A DNA stretch of 64,000 nucleotides from Myxococcaceae bacterium. GTDB taxonomy: Bacteria > Myxococcota > Myxococcia > Myxococcales > Myxococcaceae. Positions 41,065 through 49,095 of this stretch are shown in pieces. The stretch spans positions 41,607 through 105,606 of the forward strand of contig JAEUJQ010000021.1 of NCBI GenBank assembly GCA_016793095.1, given 5' to 3'. Each line of letters starts with the position of its first letter. Position 1 is the first letter of the stretch. The notes beneath the pieces are model-generated. The model had not been told where the DNA came from. It made no database searches and worked only from the letters and a program-made list of their open reading frames with translations. The position numbers and the translations under genes are program-made.

Positions 41065-43518
41065 CTACGGCGCGCGGGTGAGGCGGATGCGCGACCAGCC
41101 ATCGCGATCGTCTTCGAAGAACACGAGCGGCGAGGCGTCCGGCGGGCGCAGCACGAGGCGCGGCTTCTTCATGCGGTTCGCCGCGTCGCCAGCATCGTCC
41201 ACGCGCGCCGGGGTGAGCCGCTGGGCGAGGTTCGAGAGCTCCACCTGCACGCCGGCCAGCGCGTTGCGACCGCTCGACTGGTCCTCGAAGACGAGGTGCA
41301 GGCGGCCGCTCGCGATCGCCGCCGCCGGGAAGAAGCGGCTCACGAACTGACCGTCGTCGGCGCCGGCGGCCAGCAGCGGGAGTGGCTGCCAGGCCTGCTG
41401 GGCGGCGTCCCACCGCGTCGCGCGCACGTCGTGGTGCCCTTGCCGGTTCCGCAGATCGTCCCAGGTGAGCACCAGCGCGCCGCTCGCGTCGGCCGCGAGC
41501 ACCGGGTCGCACGAGAGCATCTCGGTGTCGGTGGGCGAGCTCGCCAGCACCGCCTCGCCGAACGTGTCGGAGTCCAGCGCCGTGGAGGCCGAGAAGACCT
41601 GCCAGTCGTGCTGCCGGTAGTCGAGCCAGGCGACGATCCACCGGCCAGCCCAGGCGAGGGTCGGCTGCACCTGCGTCGCGTTGAGGCGCGGGAGTGCTTC
41701 CGTCGAGGCGTCCACGCGCACCGAGGGGCCGAAGCGCAGGCCGCGATCGACGCTGCGGCCGAAGCGCACGCGGGCGACCCGGCCGTCGTCGAAGTCCACC
41801 CACGCGAGCGCGACCTCGGCGCCGTCGGGCGTCGCGGCGAGGGCAGGCGTCCACTGCGCGCCGCCGCGAGAGTCGACCGGCGTCGCCATGGAGGTGGTGT
41901 CGAGGCCGTCGAGAGAGCGCGACACCACGACGCGCTCGGCTCCCGGTGCGCCTTCGTGCCAGGCGAGCACCACGACGCCGACGCCCGCGGTGGTGAGCGC
42001 GACGTGCCGCTGCGCCGTCATCGCCGGGCTGACCGGGCGGGCGGGGGACCAGGTGGCGCCGCCGTCGGTTGAGCGTGCTGCGTAGATGCGGGGCACGCCG
42101 TCTCGCGTGTCGGTCCACGCGGCGAACAGGGTGCCGGCGGGATCGACCGAGGCGGCGACGTCGAACTGGTGGCCAGTCATCGCGCTCGCGATGGCCGTGC
42201 TGGTGCGCCCCGCGACGGGAGTGACGGGCCGCGACACGGGCCTCACCGTGAGACCCTCGAGGGTGAGATCGGCGCCGACCGCCGACGACGCGTACCGCCC
42301 CTCTTCTTTGCCGTGAGAGCCCGGCGCCAACGCGCGCCCGTGCGCCCGCAGCGCCGCGCGCCGCTCCTCGAGGGACGAGTTGGGGTTCGCGTCGAGCGGG
42401 TCGGCCATCGCCCAGGGGCCGAGGGCGGTGAAGCCGCGGGTGACGCCACTGCCCACGAAGCCTCGCAGCGGCTGCGACGGGCGCGCCGGCTCCGTCACCC
42501 ACACCTGGCCGTCGAAGGTGATGTCGAAGAGGTTGCCGGTCAGCATCGGCGCCACGCTGGCGCGGAGGCCCCGGTACTTCTGCGTCGCGCTCCACCCGGA
42601 CGCGAGGATGACGTCGGGCAGCCAGTCTCCCGGGCGCTGCTCGATGGTCCACCCCGAGAACGCTTCGGGCTGCACCATCACCTCGACGTCGAGGTCCTCG
42701 AGGCGCTGGAGGAACGGGGCGTAGAAGGCGTCGCGCGAGATGCCGGCGCCGAAGCGGCCGAACGGCAGGTCGAAGAACCCCAGGCGATCGAGGCGGCCGT
42801 TCGTCATGTCGAGCAACTGCTCCTCGCTGTCGACGAGGAAGACCTTGTCGATGCGCTGCTGCAGGACGCCGTCAGGCCCGTAGAGCAGCGCGGCGTTGAA
42901 GACCTCGGGGCCCTTCGCGACGTAGGCGCCGCGATCGCTGACCGGCGCGTCGGGGTCTCGAAAGCGCGCGACGTCGGGGCCCTGCTCGACGCGCTCGGAG
43001 ACCGGCAGGTTCGCCGAGGTGACGACCCACACACCGTACCGCTTCGCGATGCCGCCGAAGGTGCGCTCGACGGCCCGCCACGCGGTGTCAGACGCCGCCA
43101 GGGTGAGCCCGTTCGCCGACGAGATGCCGGGGAAGCGGGCGCGGTACGCGTCGGACTGCCGGTAGTAGCCGGCGTAGAGCCCGTTGAAGGCGTCACCGCT
43201 CGAGCCTGCGCCACGCGCGAGCAGGGCGCGCCGCCCGATGAACCAGGCAATCAGCCCGGAGTCTTCAGGGAAGGTGAGCATGTTCGGCCGGTCCTTCGAC
43301 AGGCACGGCGCGATGCGGGCGGCGTCGGCGCGGAACGAGCGCTCGTAGCTCTCGTAGGAGTCGGCGTCGGCGAGGGTGAAGCGATGGCCGACGGCGAACA
43401 CGCGGACAGTGCCGGTGTCGGTGAACGAGAGCTCACAGCTGGTCGCGTCAGAAGGGAATGGCGGGGCACACGCTGTGAACCAGAGGCCGGCAGCCAACCA
43501 GAGGGCGAGGACGCGCAC
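41065..43518 (-). CDS. Lipoprotein with a nitrilase-like domain (Cys replaced by Ser) and BNR repeats
   Basis: 817 residues. Lipobox F-T-A-C (Cys 17). Residues 35-400 show the carbon-nitrogen hydrolase fold: Glu 85 in T-F-P-E-D, Lys 225 in R-I-D-K-V-F, and G-I-S-R-D at 259-263 where active nitrilases have G-I-C-x-D. The catalytic Cys is thus Ser 261, so the domain may be inactive or use another chemistry. From about 430 on it has sialidase-type BNR repeats (S-T-D-G-G-A-T-W-S, S-R-S-L-D-G, S-V-D-R-G-L-R-F), a beta propeller. Lipid anchoring places it on the envelope. This fusion is unusual. Confidence 0.82.
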   Translation of the reverse strand: MRVLALWLAAGLWFTACAPPFPSDATSCELSFTDTGTVRVFAVGHRFTLADADSYESYERSFRADAARIAPCLSKDRPNMLTFPEDSGLIAWFIGRRALLARGAGSSGDAFNGLYAGYYRQSDAYRARFPGISSANGLTLAASDTAWRAVERTFGGIAKRYGVWVVTSANLPVSERVEQGPDVARFRDPDAPVSDRGAYVAKGPEVFNAALLYGPDGVLQQRIDKVFLVDSEEQLLDMTNGRLDRLGFFDLPFGRFGAGISRDAFYAPFLQRLEDLDVEVMVQPEAFSGWTIEQRPGDWLPDVILASGWSATQKYRGLRASVAPMLTGNLFDITFDGQVWVTEPARPSQPLRGFVGSGVTRGFTALGPWAMADPLDANPNSSLEERRAALRAHGRALAPGSHGKEEGRYASSAVGADLTLEGLTVRPVSRPVTPVAGRTSTAIASAMTGHQFDVAASVDPAGTLFAAWTDTRDGVPRIYAARSTDGGATWSPARPVSPAMTAQRHVALTTAGVGVVVLAWHEGAPGAERVVVSRSLDGLDTTSMATPVDSRGGAQWTPALAATPDGAEVALAWVDFDDGRVARVRFGRSVDRGLRFGPSVRVDASTEALPRLNATQVQPTLAWAGRWIVAWLDYRQHDWQVFSASTALDSDTFGEAVLASSPTDTEMLSCDPVLAADASGALVLTWDDLRNRQGHHDVRATRWDAAQQAWQPLPLLAAGADDGQFVSRFFPAAAIASGRLHLVFEDQSSGRNALAGVQVELSNLAQRLTPARVDDAGDAANRMKKPRLVLRPPDASPLVFFEDDRDGWSRIRLTRAP

Positions 43519-43525
43519 CTGCGAG

Positions 43526-43531
43526 AGCGTA
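43526..43531 (-). promoter_or_regulatory. -10 element TACGCT before the nitrilase/BNR gene
   Basis: TACGCT on the minus strand, 7 bases before the GTG at 43518. Confidence 0.4.
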
Positions 43532-43675
43532 GTCGACCGCGGCCGCCAGTGACGCCGTGGAACGGGCGCGCGCGGAGTCGAGCGCAGCCCTCACGGAGCT
43601 TCGGCCGAGCTGGCGGGAGGTCCATCATCCCCACCTCCGCGACGCGGCTGCCAGCGGCGACGGAGTCCAGAGCCA

Positions 43676-44857
43676 TCACGGACGCGTCGCTGGTTGCCGT
43701 CGCGCCGACCAGTACCGCCGCGCAGCCCAGGGGCGCTCGTCACGCACGTCCTGCCGCTCCAGTCCGGCGGCCCAGCGCTTCGTCGCCTCGAAGGCCTCGG
43801 TCCAGAGGACCTGCGCATCGACGCCCTCAGAGAAGGCGCGTCGCTCGAGGGCGTCGCGTTCGGCGCGGTGCGCGGGGAAGAGGGCCGCCGGCGCACGCAT
43901 CACCGCGCGGTGGAGGCGCTCGTGCGTCCACCACAGACTCGCGTCGGGCTCGAGGCCGGGCGTGGGCCCCACGTCGAGCGGCTGCGCGACCTGGAACGGC
44001 TTGAAGATCGACACGCACGGCGCGCTGGTGCCGGTCGCCCACGCGCGCACCTGGCCGGGGGCGAGGTCGACGAGCAACGAGGCGGTGGTCTGCGACGCTG
44101 CGAGCAACCCGCCCGCGTGCATGCAGGCCGTGCGCATCGCGCCGCGGTGCCACTCGTAGACCGGCCATTCGGTGTCGCCGTGATCGCGGAGCGCGCGGGC
44201 GAGGTCTTCACACGACGTCGCCTTCGACGCGGCGGCCTCGGTGCGCGCCCGACGGAGCCGGCACGCCGAGACCGAGGTCTTCACCACGTCGCTGTGCGCC
44301 TCGGCATAGCCGGGAATGGTGAGCCCGTTCGAGATGGAGCGACCGCCGGTGACGCGCTCGACGGCGACCTCCGTCCCCGCCGTCTCGAGCACGAAGGCGC
44401 CCGACGGGTCGGCGATGAGGAAGGTGGAGAAGTACCGGAAGCCGGTGTCCTCGTAGCCGCAGCGCCCGCCCTGCCCGTGGGCGCGGTGGAGCGCGGTGAT
44501 GACGTCGACGGCCTCCTGCGCGGTGGCGGCCCGCTCGAGGGCGAGGCGCAGCAGGTCCATGCCGGTGAGGCCGCCGTGCTTCGGGACGGGCTCCTTCGTG
44601 AACACCGCCTCGTTGCCGATGACGACGCCGTGCTCGTTGAGGCCCATCTCGCCGCCCCACATCCACACGGGGCGAGACAGCACGAGCGCGTGCGTGCGCG
44701 CGACCTGCGGCAGCTCGACGTGCGTGCACGCGACGACGCCCGAGAGACCTTCACGGCGCGGGTGCCACTCGAGCACCTGCGGCTCGTCCGCCTCGCGATC
44801 GGAGTTCTTCGCGAACAGCACCCGGCCATCGAGGACGCGGACCATCGTGTCACACAT
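43676..44857 (-). CDS. Peptidase C69/secernin-like hydrolase
   Basis: 393 residues. Cys at position 2 (M-C-D-T) would become the N-terminal nucleophile after Met removal, as in the Ntn hydrolases of family C69 (dipeptidases and secernins). A-K-N-S-D-R-E at about 16-22, M-W-G-G-E-M-G-L-N-E-H-G-V near 66 and I-G-N-E-A-V-F-T-K-E near 80 are conserved family motifs. No signal peptide. It has a strong ribosome binding site (AAGGAGG) and starts 15 bases after mocA, so it belongs to the thrC-xdhC-mocA operon. It may process a dipeptide or amide product of the pathway. Confidence 0.85.
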   Translation of the reverse strand: MCDTMVRVLDGRVLFAKNSDREADEPQVLEWHPRREGLSGVVACTHVELPQVARTHALVLSRPVWMWGGEMGLNEHGVVIGNEAVFTKEPVPKHGGLTGMDLLRLALERAATAQEAVDVITALHRAHGQGGRCGYEDTGFRYFSTFLIADPSGAFVLETAGTEVAVERVTGGRSISNGLTIPGYAEAHSDVVKTSVSACRLRRARTEAAASKATSCEDLARALRDHGDTEWPVYEWHRGAMRTACMHAGGLLAASQTTASLLVDLAPGQVRAWATGTSAPCVSIFKPFQVAQPLDVGPTPGLEPDASLWWTHERLHRAVMRAPAALFPAHRAERDALERRAFSEGVDAQVLWTEAFEATKRWAAGLERQDVRDERPWAARRYWSARRQPATRP

Positions 44858-44872
44858 GAGCGGCCTCCTTCG

Positions 44873-45418
44873 TCACCGGGAGAGATCGGCTGGCACGTCG
44901 AGATCGATGGCCGCGTGCGACATCGGCACGCGCGTCACCTGCGCGCGGTTGCGGGCGAGCCAGCCGCGGGCGCCTTCTCCGTCCTCCAGCCCGCGGAGCA
45001 CGTCGACGGACTCGCCTGAGAACCGCGCCGGCACGCCCAGCACGCCCTCGTACTCCGCGGCGGCGACCTGGCCCGGCGCGTCCACCAGCGCCCGCACGTC
45101 CGCGGCCGTGACGCGGAGCTGATCGACCAGCAGCACGACCACCCCCTCGCAGCGCGCACCGAGGGAAGCGACGCCGCGCTTCAGCGAGGCGCCCTGCCCC
45201 GCCTGCCAGTCGGCGCACCTGACGACCTCGACGCGCAGGTCCTTCAGCGCCTCGCCGAGCCCCACCGCGCCCTCGACCACGACCACCGGCGAACACCCCG
45301 CCTCGAGGAGGACGCGCGCCGCCCGGTGCACCAGGGTCTCACCGTCGCGCACGACGAGCTGCTTGGGCTGGCCGAGCCGCACCGACGCGCCCGCGGCGAG
45401 CACCACCGCGCCCGTCAC
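44873..45418 (-). CDS. mocA: MocA-like molybdenum-cofactor nucleotidyltransferase
   Basis: 181 residues from a GTG at 45418 that overlaps the xdhC stop (GTGA). The NTP-transferase motif L-A-A-G-A-S-V-R-L-G-Q-P-K lies at residues 7-19, with V-L-L-V-D-Q-L-R near 94 as the metal-binding Asp loop. The family includes MocA (CTP to molybdopterin) and YgfJ, found beside xanthine dehydrogenase genes. It would finish the cofactor for the dehydrogenase encoded at 54401-57034. Confidence 0.88.
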   Translation of the reverse strand: MTGAVVLAAGASVRLGQPKQLVVRDGETLVHRAARVLLEAGCSPVVVVEGAVGLGEALKDLRVEVVRCADWQAGQGASLKRGVASLGARCEGVVVLLVDQLRVTAADVRALVDAPGQVAAAEYEGVLGVPARFSGESVDVLRGLEDGEGARGWLARNRAQVTRVPMSHAAIDLDVPADLSR

Positions 45419-46317
45419 GGTCTCACCGCCCGGGACATCGGGATCGCCGGCGCTCCGTGCAGCACCGCGTGCACCTCGGCCACGATGGCGAGGGCGACCG
45501 CAGCCGGCCCTTCTCCACCGAGCGCGAGCCCCACCGGCGCGTGCAGCCGCTCGCGCGACAGCCCCTTCGGCAGCGTCTCGAGGAGCTCGGCCGTGCGCTT
45601 CGAGGGCCCGAGCACTCCCACATAGACTGGCAGCGGCGACGAGAGCGCGGCCTCGAGCAGCCGTCCATCGTACACGAGGTGGTGCGACATGATGACGACG
45701 GCGCAGCCCTCCTCCAGCGGCAGGCGGACGAGGGCGTCGTAGGCGAGCAGGTGCGTCGTGGCGTCGGGGAAGCGCGTGGGGTTCAGCTGGGCCGGCCGGA
45801 AATCGACGAGGTGCACGTCCCAGCCGAGCCCGGTCGCGAGCCTGTGCACGGGCAGCGCGTCGTGACCGGCCCCGCAGACGACGAGCCGCCGTGGAGGACG
45901 GAGCGTCTCGGTCCATGCGGCCCCACCCGGCAGGGTGATGGTCCTCGTCTCGGGGCGACGCGTCGCGAGCACGCGCGCCATCGCCTGCGCCAGCGCACCG
46001 TCACTCGGGAACGGCTCGAGCAGCACGTCCACCTCGCCGCCACAGCCGAGCGCGACCTCTCCGTCCGCCGACGTGTCGTACGTTTTGAGCACGGGCTCGC
46101 CCTGATCGACGAGCCACCCGGCCTTCCGCACCACGTCAGCCTCGAGGCAGCCGCCACTGATGCTGCCGGCCTTCCACCCCTCGCGCGTCACGAGCATGCG
46201 CGCGCCGGGCTTGCGGTACGACGAGCCGCGCGTCGCGACGACGGTGGCCAGCACGGGCACCTCTCCCGACGACCACGCCGCCCGCGCCGCGGAGAGGATG
46301 GCGCGCAGCTCGCTCAC
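45415..46317 (-). CDS. xdhC: XdhC-family molybdenum hydroxylase maturation protein
   Basis: 300 residues from a GTG at 46317 that overlaps the previous stop. XdhC N-terminal domain: A-T-V-V-A-T-R-G-S-S-Y-R-K-P-G-A at about 24-39 and S-I-S-G-G-C-L-E near 53, followed by a Rossmann-like C-terminal domain with V-C-G-A-G-H-D-A near 145. XdhC loads sulfurated (or selenated) molybdenum cofactor into xanthine dehydrogenase. It is coupled to mocA, and the target enzyme is encoded about 7 kb away. Confidence 0.9.
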   Translation of the reverse strand: MSELRAILSAARAAWSSGEVPVLATVVATRGSSYRKPGARMLVTREGWKAGSISGGCLEADVVRKAGWLVDQGEPVLKTYDTSADGEVALGCGGEVDVLLEPFPSDGALAQAMARVLATRRPETRTITLPGGAAWTETLRPPRRLVVCGAGHDALPVHRLATGLGWDVHLVDFRPAQLNPTRFPDATTHLLAYDALVRLPLEEGCAVVIMSHHLVYDGRLLEAALSSPLPVYVGVLGPSKRTAELLETLPKGLSRERLHAPVGLALGGEGPAAVALAIVAEVHAVLHGAPAIPMSRAVRP

Positions 46318-47528
46318 GAGACGGGGACTCCGTCGAGCGAGGGCTCGATGGGCGGGGGGATCGTCACCCGCTTGAGCGGCGCGTCGATGTCCTTGAGCCC
46401 GTGGCCCGTCGCGAGCACCACCACCTCGGCGCTCGCCGGCAGCGCGTTCGCTCCGGCCTGCCACTTCGCGAGGCCCGCGAACGCCGCCGCGCCGGCCGGC
46501 TCGGTGAAGACGCCAGACCTCGCCGCCAGCGTGGCCTGCGCGTCGAGGATCTCGGCGTCGCTGACGGTGACCGTCGCGCCCTTCGTCTCGACGATCGCCC
46601 GGCGCGCCCAGTGCGCGTTGCTGGGGCACGACACCGAGATCGAGTCAGCCACCGTCGCGGGATCCGGGGCGTCGGAGTACACGCCCGTCTGCACGTACCG
46701 GTGAATGGCGTCGCTCTTCTCGGCCTGCACCGCGAACAGCCGCGGCAGGTGGTCGATGAGCCCGGCGCGCAGGAGATCGACGAAGCCCTTGTGGACGCCG
46801 GCCAGGATGACGCCGTCGCCAGCCGAGACGAAGACCGCGTCGGGCGCACGCAGGCCCAGCTGCTCGGCGATCTCGAGCGAGACCGTCTTCTTCCCCTCGA
46901 TCGTCAGCGGGTGGTACGCGGTGTTGCGGTTGAGACCGCCGCGCTTCGCGGTGAACTCGAGCGAGAGCTTGAAGGCGTCGTCGTAGGTGCCCTTCACCGG
47001 CACGACCCGGGCGCCCGACAGCACCATCTGCACCAGCTTCGCGCGCGGCGCCTTCTCGGGCACGAAGATGAGCGCCTGCACGCCCGCCGACGCGCAGACC
47101 GCCGCGAGCGCCGAGGCCGCGTTGCCGGTGGACGCGCAGACGACGCGCTGCTCGCCGAGCCGCTGCGCCTCGGCGACGATCAGGAACGACGCGCGATCCT
47201 TCAGCGAGCCCGAGGGGTTCTGGCCGTCGTTCTTCACGAACAGCTTCGGCACGCCCAGGGACTGCCCGAGGCGCGTCGCGGGGACGAGCGGCGTGCGCCC
47301 GACGACGAGGGGCGGGAAGAAGCGGGGCTCGACCGCCGAGAAGAGCGACCAGTCGGGCCGCGCGCGATCGACGCGCCGGAGCCCGTCTTCGTCGAACACC
47401 ACCTCGAGCACGCCCGTGAGCGGAGTGCCGGGGCGGTAGCGGGCGCCGCAGTCGGGGCAGAGGTAGCGCACGGCGTCGCGCGTGAACTCCTTACGGCAGT
47501 CGGTGCAGCGGTAGACGAAGGCGGTCAT
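46314..47528 (-). CDS. thrC: Threonine synthase-like PLP enzyme
   Basis: 404 residues. N-terminal zinc-ribbon-like C-T-D-C and C-P-D-C (residues 8-27), then the PLP fold type II core: N-P-S-G-S-L-K-D-R-A-S near 108, with the PLP Lys; S-T-G-N-A-A-S-A near 140; and S-A-G-D-G-V near 240. This matches threonine synthase. Because it sits with xdhC and mocA and faces a second PLP enzyme, it could instead act in this catabolic cluster, for example on a diaminopropionate-like amino acid. The symbol is by family, not proven. A TACAGT hexamer lies 9 bases before the ATG. Confidence 0.85.
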   Translation of the reverse strand: MTAFVYRCTDCRKEFTRDAVRYLCPDCGARYRPGTPLTGVLEVVFDEDGLRRVDRARPDWSLFSAVEPRFFPPLVVGRTPLVPATRLGQSLGVPKLFVKNDGQNPSGSLKDRASFLIVAEAQRLGEQRVVCASTGNAASALAAVCASAGVQALIFVPEKAPRAKLVQMVLSGARVVPVKGTYDDAFKLSLEFTAKRGGLNRNTAYHPLTIEGKKTVSLEIAEQLGLRAPDAVFVSAGDGVILAGVHKGFVDLLRAGLIDHLPRLFAVQAEKSDAIHRYVQTGVYSDAPDPATVADSISVSCPSNAHWARRAIVETKGATVTVSDAEILDAQATLAARSGVFTEPAGAAAFAGLAKWQAGANALPASAEVVVLATGHGLKDIDAPLKRVTIPPPIEPSLDGVPVS

Positions 47529-47537
47529 CGGCCCCGC

Positions 47538-47543
47538 ACTGTA
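47538..47543 (-). promoter_or_regulatory. -10 element TACAGT before the threonine synthase-like gene
   Basis: TACAGT on the minus strand, 9 bases before the ATG at 47528; it faces the opposite promoter at 47619. Confidence 0.45.
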
Positions 47544-47618
47544 GCCGCTCGGGCGCACACCGCCGCTTGATCCAGCCCAACGACGGCATCTCCACTCACG
47601 GGCGTGGATCGATCGCTG

Positions 47619-47624
47619 TAAGGT
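47619..47624 (+). promoter_or_regulatory. -10 element TAAGGT, 6 bases before a start codon
   Basis: TAAGGT followed by CCGCCC and the ATG at 47631. No ribosome binding site, so a leaderless mRNA is likely. Confidence 0.45.
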
Positions 47625-47630
47625 CCGCCC

Positions 47631-49085
47631 ATGCCAACGCTCAACGAGGCCGTCCTCGATCGCGCCGCGAAGCTGTGCCGCGAGCGCGGGGTCGTGATCC
47701 CAACCCTGTCGCAGATGCGGGAACCCTCCACCATCCCCGACAAGGTGAAGAAGAAGCTGCCGGGCATCGGCCTGTGGGACGTGAACCCGCTCAACCTCTT
47801 CCGCATCTCGTGGAAGAACGACGTCAAGTCGGGGTTGTTCGGTGACGTGAACGCGTTCGAGATCCCGAAGGCGATCACCGGCGTCGACGCCCGCATCATC
47901 GGCCTCGTCGGCAAGTACTTCCCCACGGGCGCGCACAAGGTCGGCGCGGCGTTCGGCTGTCTGGTGCCCCGGCTCATCACCGGCGGCTTCGACCCGACGT
48001 CCCAGAAGGCCGTGTGGCCCTCGACGGGCAACTACTGCCGTGGCGGCGCCTTCGACTGCGCGCTGCTGGGCACGACGGCGGTGGCGATCCTGCCCGAGGG
48101 CATGAGCCGCGAGCGCTTCGAGTGGCTCAAGCAGATCGGCGCCGAGGTGATCGCCACGCCCGGCACCGAGAGCAACGTGAAGGAGATCTACGACAAGTGC
48201 TGGGAGATCCGCCGCACGCGCCCGAACGACGTCATCTTCAACCAGTTCGAAGAGTTCGGGAACCCGTCGTGGCACTTCCACGTCACCGGCCCCGCGCTCG
48301 CCGAGGTCTTCGAGAAGGTGAAGTCGAAGAAGGGACGCCTGGCGGGCTACCTGTCGGCCACCGGCTCGGCAGGCACCATCGGCGCGGGCGACTACCTGAA
48401 GAAGAAGTACCCGGGCGTGCTCATCGGCGCGGTCGAGGCGCTGCAGTGCCCGACGCTGTACTCGAACGGCTTCGGTGAGCACCGCATCGAGGGCATCGGC
48501 GACAAGCACGTACCGTGGATCCACAACGTGCGTAACACCGACGCCGTCATCGCCATCGACGACGAAGACACGATGCGCATCCTGCGGCTCTTCAACGAGC
48601 CCGCGGGCCACGCGTATCTCCAGAAGCAGGGCGTGGCGGCCGACGTCCTCGAGAAGCTGCCGCTGCTGGGCATCTCGGGCATCTGCAACCTGCTCTCGGC
48701 CATGAAGCTCGCCCGCTACTACGAGCTGGGGAGCGACGATGTCCTGCTCACCGTCTTCACCGACTCCGAGGCGCTGTACTCGTCGCGGCTCGAGGAGCTG
48801 AAGGCCGAGCGCGGGGCGTACGGCGAGGTGGACGCGGCGCGCGATCTCGATCGCCGGCTGCACGGCGCGAAGACCGACTTCCTGCGCGAGCTCGGCTACC
48901 GAGACCGCAAGGCGCTCCACCACCTCAAGTACTTCACCTGGGTCGAGCAGCAGGGGAAGACGAGCGAGCAGCTGCGCGAGCTGTGGGATCCCGCGTTCTG
49001 GGACGCGCAGTACGACGAGGCGCGCGGCTGGGACACGCTGATCGACTCGTTCAACGCCCGCACCGGCGTGCTCGCGGCGATGTGA
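47631..49085 (+). CDS. PLP-dependent enzyme of the tryptophan synthase beta-like group
   Basis: 484 residues. The PLP Lys lies in T-G-A-H-K-V-G-A-A-F-G near 105, the phosphate-binding loop in S-A-T-G-S-A-G-T-I near 245, and S-T-G-N-Y-C-R-G-G near 127. These are features of the beta-family of PLP enzymes (cysteine synthase, threonine dehydratase, tryptophan synthase beta). It is longer than cysteine synthase and lies next to a YgfK-like gene and close to a selenium-type xanthine dehydrogenase; in E. coli the equivalent place is taken by the diaminopropionate lyase YgeX. A lyase of this kind is plausible but unproven. Confidence 0.82.
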   Translation: MPTLNEAVLDRAAKLCRERGVVIPTLSQMREPSTIPDKVKKKLPGIGLWDVNPLNLFRISWKNDVKSGLFGDVNAFEIPKAITGVDARIIGLVGKYFPTGAHKVGAAFGCLVPRLITGGFDPTSQKAVWPSTGNYCRGGAFDCALLGTTAVAILPEGMSRERFEWLKQIGAEVIATPGTESNVKEIYDKCWEIRRTRPNDVIFNQFEEFGNPSWHFHVTGPALAEVFEKVKSKKGRLAGYLSATGSAGTIGAGDYLKKKYPGVLIGAVEALQCPTLYSNGFGEHRIEGIGDKHVPWIHNVRNTDAVIAIDDEDTMRILRLFNEPAGHAYLQKQGVAADVLEKLPLLGISGICNLLSAMKLARYYELGSDDVLLTVFTDSEALYSSRLEELKAERGAYGEVDAARDLDRRLHGAKTDFLRELGYRDRKALHHLKYFTWVEQQGKTSEQLRELWDPAFWDAQYDEARGWDTLIDSFNARTGVLAAM

Positions 49086-49095
49086 GGACCGGCGA

